Notes under the pieces: model-generated | Told to the model about the DNA's origin: nothing | Database searches by the model: none | Seen by the model: the letters and a program-made list of their open reading frames with translations, nothing else | Assembly: GCA_934359535.1 (NCBI GenBank) | Contig: CAKRLN010000129.1 | Coordinates: 1-6,405, forward strand | Reading direction: 5' to 3' | Length of the DNA: 6,405 bases | Source of the DNA: an uncultured Lachnospiraceae bacterium | GTDB lineage: Bacteria; Bacillota; Clostridia; Lachnospirales; Lachnospiraceae | Position numbers and translations under genes: made by a program | Part shown: positions 4,129-6,405 of the stretch, one piece after another | Numbering within the stretch: the stretch's first letter is position 1 | How the letters are laid out: each line of letters begins with the position of its first letter

Positions 4129-6339
4129 CTAATTCTCTTCCCATCGTATTTCTATCTGATCTCCGTCATGAAGCTCTGCCATATAGGCGGCATCTTCGCC
4201 ATTTAACTTTGTGACGATCGCCCTTCCGTTTCCTTCACTCAGATTAAAGTTAATTTTATCAAAAATGTCAACAAAAATATAGGATTTTTTGCCGGTCATC
4301 GTTACTGGTTCTTCATTTACAAGAACGGTAAGTCCAGAATCCTCCGGCTGTTTTACCGGTTCTTCTTCCGGATCACTGAATTCTTCCTCTAGTCTTTTTA
4401 ACTCTGCTTCCATTGCTCCAGCTTTAGTATCCGGTATTTCATTATCTGCCGCAATAGGATTTTCGTCCTGTTTTTCTACTGGCTCCACTCCATCTTCCTC
4501 TGGCTCTGAAAGCCTTGCAGCCTCCGGAATCGGTTCCTCCCCGGTATAAATCTCCTCGGAATAACCGCCTCCGTAGGAGCCAACCGTAAAATCGATGGAA
4601 AAATTCTCATAGACAAGAGAATTCATATCACCCACACGGTTATTGACAAGAATCTGGTATTCCTGATTGATCTGGACATCCATAAATTCCGCAACCTGTG
4701 CGACCGTATAAAAGCTCCTTGTATCAACGTGATCGCCCTCTTTGATCTCATAGCTTTCGGGCTCAAGCACACCGTTGACTTCCACAAACTTCGGACAGAT
4801 GATCCGTTTGCCGTTGACCTGAAATGCAATCGTAGAAGCGGTATATTCCTCTAGCTGTCCTACCCGGTAGGTTGCTGCATCTCCGGCAGTAGACGGTTCG
4901 ATCGTAATCTCACAGTTTGGCTCAAGCGGTGTATTGATATTGGCAGGCTTTCCATTCATCGTGACAACCGCAGGCTCTCCCGCCTCCCCCCTTACAATCC
5001 TTGCATTGCCATTTACCATAAAATTAATCGGCTTTCCGGTCTTTGGAAAGAGCTGGTCATTCGGGAAGCCGGCCTGAAGTGCCGCATCCACAATCGTAAG
5101 CCGGTTGTTATCATAAAGCTTGATGCGTTCCCCATTAAAACGCACCATGATGAAATTATTTTTCTGATCGTAATAATTCAGGCAGATTCCGACCGGAGTG
5201 ACAATAAGTGGGTCCTTGCGAATCTCCGGCTGCTCAAAGATTACATCCTTCAACACTTCCTCGCCCCTTAAGGCAACACGCTCCGTCGGAAGCTCTAAGT
5301 ATTCTGCAAGCTTTTCGGTAAAGCCGTGGATCTTTCCGCCACCGCCGACAACAAAGATCGCGCTGACCGGCTGTTCTCCATTCAGCTCCCGGATCTTTGC
5401 TGCAACCTCGGTTGCAATTTTATCCGTCACAGGCTCCGTAACCTCCCATACATCTTCCGCCGGAATCGTATGGGTAATGCTCATAATATCCTCATAGGTA
5501 ATCTCTTCTTCATTGGTTGAGGCAAGCTTCATGTGCTCTGCCATATTAAAATCAACAAGATAATGCTGGACGATCACTTCTGTGAGCTCGTCTCCCGCAT
5601 AAGGGATCATACCGAATGCAATAATGCTTCCGTCCTTCGTAATGGAAATATCAGACGTTCCCGCTCCAACATCGACTAATGCGATATTTAACATCCGGTA
5701 GCTCTCCGGAATTGCAATATTGATCGCCGCAATAGGCTCAAGTGTCAGGCTTGCAACGTTTAATCCCGCATGTCCGACCGCAGAATAAAGTCCATCGACA
5801 ACATCTTCCGGAAGGAAGGTTACAATCATATCCTCACCGATCTTATCTGCCTTATGACCAACGATCTGCATATAGACCTCATCGTTTAAGTAGGATTTCA
5901 CAACGGCGTATCCAACACAATAAAAGCGGTAATTGGTGTCGTTTTTTTCCTTTAACTCTTCCTGAGCTTTCTCAATGCCAAGAAGCTCCAGGGTATGTAC
6001 ATCCTCGTCCGTTATCACGGATTCCTCTGGATACTCATATTCCACATGGGTTGCAACCGTTTTCAGCACACGCCCGGCGGCAGCGATACAGACTTCCTTA
6101 AGCGGCTGTTCAATCTGTGCCTCTAACGCCACCTTCACGGAACGGATCGTCCTTGCCACACGCCCGATATCATGGATCTGTCCATCTAACATGGCTCTCG
6201 TCACATGCTCCACCGACCGCTGTGCAATGACAATAAATTCGTTGTTCTCATTTTTATATCCTACGGTACCTACCACATTTCTCGTACCAATATCCAGGCC
6301 GAATACCAGTTCTTCTTTTTTTTCCTTCGTCTCACTCAT
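4129..6339 (-). CDS. FtsA/PilM-like actin-fold ATPase with C-terminal beta-grasp-like modules
   Basis: A 736-residue protein. Residues about 11-390 form an FtsA/PilM-type actin fold: phosphate-1 loop FGLDIGTRNVVGTVGY (13-28), an SHS2/1C-like segment (about 80-165), phosphate-2 loop LVDVGAGTSDISI (221-233) and adenosine motif IFVVGGGGKIHGF (328-340). FtsA and PilM are usually 350-430 residues. Here about 340 extra residues follow, with three similar modules (about 398-480, 504-586 and 670-734). Each has a helix motif (LTIVDAALQAG, YTVAQVAEFMD or YIFVDIFDKIN), and modules 1 and 3 also share a late NG...I-x-I strand pair, suggestive of beta-grasp folds. An acidic Glu/Pro-rich linker (about 594-668) precedes the last module. 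No membrane segment or FtsA-like C-terminal amphipathic helix is evident. GGGGAG (6349-6354) lies 9 nt before the ATG. An A-rich tract at codons 5-9 is a possible slippage site. Probable role: ATP-binding scaffold in division or envelope morphogenesis; no ftsZ or pil genes are nearby. Confidence 0.8.
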   Translation of the reverse strand: MSETKEKKEELVFGLDIGTRNVVGTVGYKNENNEFIVIAQRSVEHVTRAMLDGQIHDIGRVARTIRSVKVALEAQIEQPLKEVCIAAAGRVLKTVATHVEYEYPEESVITDEDVHTLELLGIEKAQEELKEKNDTNYRFYCVGYAVVKSYLNDEVYMQIVGHKADKIGEDMIVTFLPEDVVDGLYSAVGHAGLNVASLTLEPIAAINIAIPESYRMLNIALVDVGAGTSDISITKDGSIIAFGMIPYAGDELTEVIVQHYLVDFNMAEHMKLASTNEEEITYEDIMSITHTIPAEDVWEVTEPVTDKIATEVAAKIRELNGEQPVSAIFVVGGGGKIHGFTEKLAEYLELPTERVALRGEEVLKDVIFEQPEIRKDPLIVTPVGICLNYYDQKNNFIMVRFNGERIKLYDNNRLTIVDAALQAGFPNDQLFPKTGKPINFMVNGNARIVRGEAGEPAVVTMNGKPANINTPLEPNCEITIEPSTAGDAATYRVGQLEEYTASTIAFQVNGKRIICPKFVEVNGVLEPESYEIKEGDHVDTRSFYTVAQVAEFMDVQINQEYQILVNNRVGDMNSLVYENFSIDFTVGSYGGGYSEEIYTGEEPIPEAARLSEPEEDGVEPVEKQDENPIAADNEIPDTKAGAMEAELKRLEEEFSDPEEEPVKQPEDSGLTVLVNEEPVTMTGKKSYIFVDIFDKINFNLSEGNGRAIVTKLNGEDAAYMAELHDGDQIEIRWEEN

Positions 6340-6344
6340 CGGTC

Positions 6345-6405
6345 TTATCTCCCCAAAGCTTTCTCTATCTGTGCATAGGTGCCTTCGATCGGACCATTGT
6401 TATCG
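6345..6405 (-). CDS. coaE: Probable dephospho-CoA kinase, C-terminal tail only (5' end outside window)
   Basis: Twenty codons including the TAA stop (6345-6347) are visible, in a frame open to the window edge. The tail reads DNNGPIEGTYAQIEKALGR, which resembles the C-terminus of dephospho-CoA kinases (a V-I-x-N-x-G-x-L/I-E strand and turn, then a Q-I/V-containing last helix). CoaE phosphorylates dephospho-CoA with ATP in the last step of coenzyme A synthesis. The P-loop and other diagnostic parts lie outside the window, so the name rests on this short tail and is tentative. The stop is 5 nt before the FtsA-like start codon, and the ribosome site of that gene lies within the last codons here, so the two are almost certainly co-transcribed. 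Confidence 0.5.
   Translation of the reverse strand, partial: DNNGPIEGTYAQIEKALGR

Noticed and set aside
5742..6101. 119-codon plus-strand open frame opposite the FtsA-like gene
   Set aside because: Arg/His/Pro/Gln-rich composition and a position fully inside a well-supported gene mark it as a shadow.
6301..6339. Frameshift in the A-rich tract at the start of the FtsA-like gene
   Set aside because: The reading frame continues cleanly from the ATG into the phosphate-1 motif, and the ribosome site spacing is good, so the gene looks intact.
1..6405. CRISPR arrays, tRNA or rRNA genes, prophage or defence genes
   Set aside because: No regularly spaced repeats, no cloverleaf or rRNA-like segments and no such proteins were seen on either strand.

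Overview
This 6.4-kb window looks like chromosomal DNA of a low-to-medium GC Gram-positive anaerobe, most likely Clostridia and probably Lachnospiraceae. The reasons are the AGGAGG-type ribosome sites, the clostridial FtsA/PilM-like protein with a long C-terminal extension, the UPF0237/UPF0210 pair, and an archaeal-type IMP cyclohydrolase (PurO) next to a free-standing AICAR transformylase. The taxonomic placement is inference from these families. Every convincing gene is on the minus strand, so transcription runs from high to low coordinates.

Right block (6405 down to 1626) is one tightly packed gene string: the tail of a probable dephospho-CoA kinase (coaE), a 736-residue FtsA/PilM-like actin-fold ATPase with three predicted beta-grasp-like modules, a YycJ/WalJ-type metallo-beta-lactamase nuclease, a small ACT-domain protein (UPF0237) and its usual partner UPF0210/DUF711. 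Gaps are 5, 1, 18 and 30 nt, which suggests one operon. The genes have different jobs (coenzyme A synthesis, a division or morphogenesis-like ATPase, a DNA-processing nuclease, an amino-acid-sensing-like pair), so this is a housekeeping string and not an obvious pathway.

Middle block (1268-1625) is the only gene-free stretch over 300 bases and the most interesting part. It starts directly at the UPF0210 stop codon and holds a compact element of about 212 bp. The element has imperfect 17-bp terminal inverted repeats (13 of 17 positions match), flanked by the 4-bp direct repeat CCTA, and its interior can fold into two hairpins plus a three-way junction. Several imperfect pairs are G-U in minus-strand RNA but would be A-C in plus-strand RNA, and two hairpins end in CUUG tetraloops. 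This argues for a minus-sense structured RNA, carried on or derived from a MITE-like mobile element. A good sigma-A-type promoter for the purine genes follows, at 1312-1340.

Left block (1267 down to 1) is a two-gene purine unit: purO (IMP cyclohydrolase), then the first 176 codons of a single-domain AICAR transformylase that runs off the window. Together they would perform the last two steps of IMP synthesis, which most bacteria do with one fused PurH protein.
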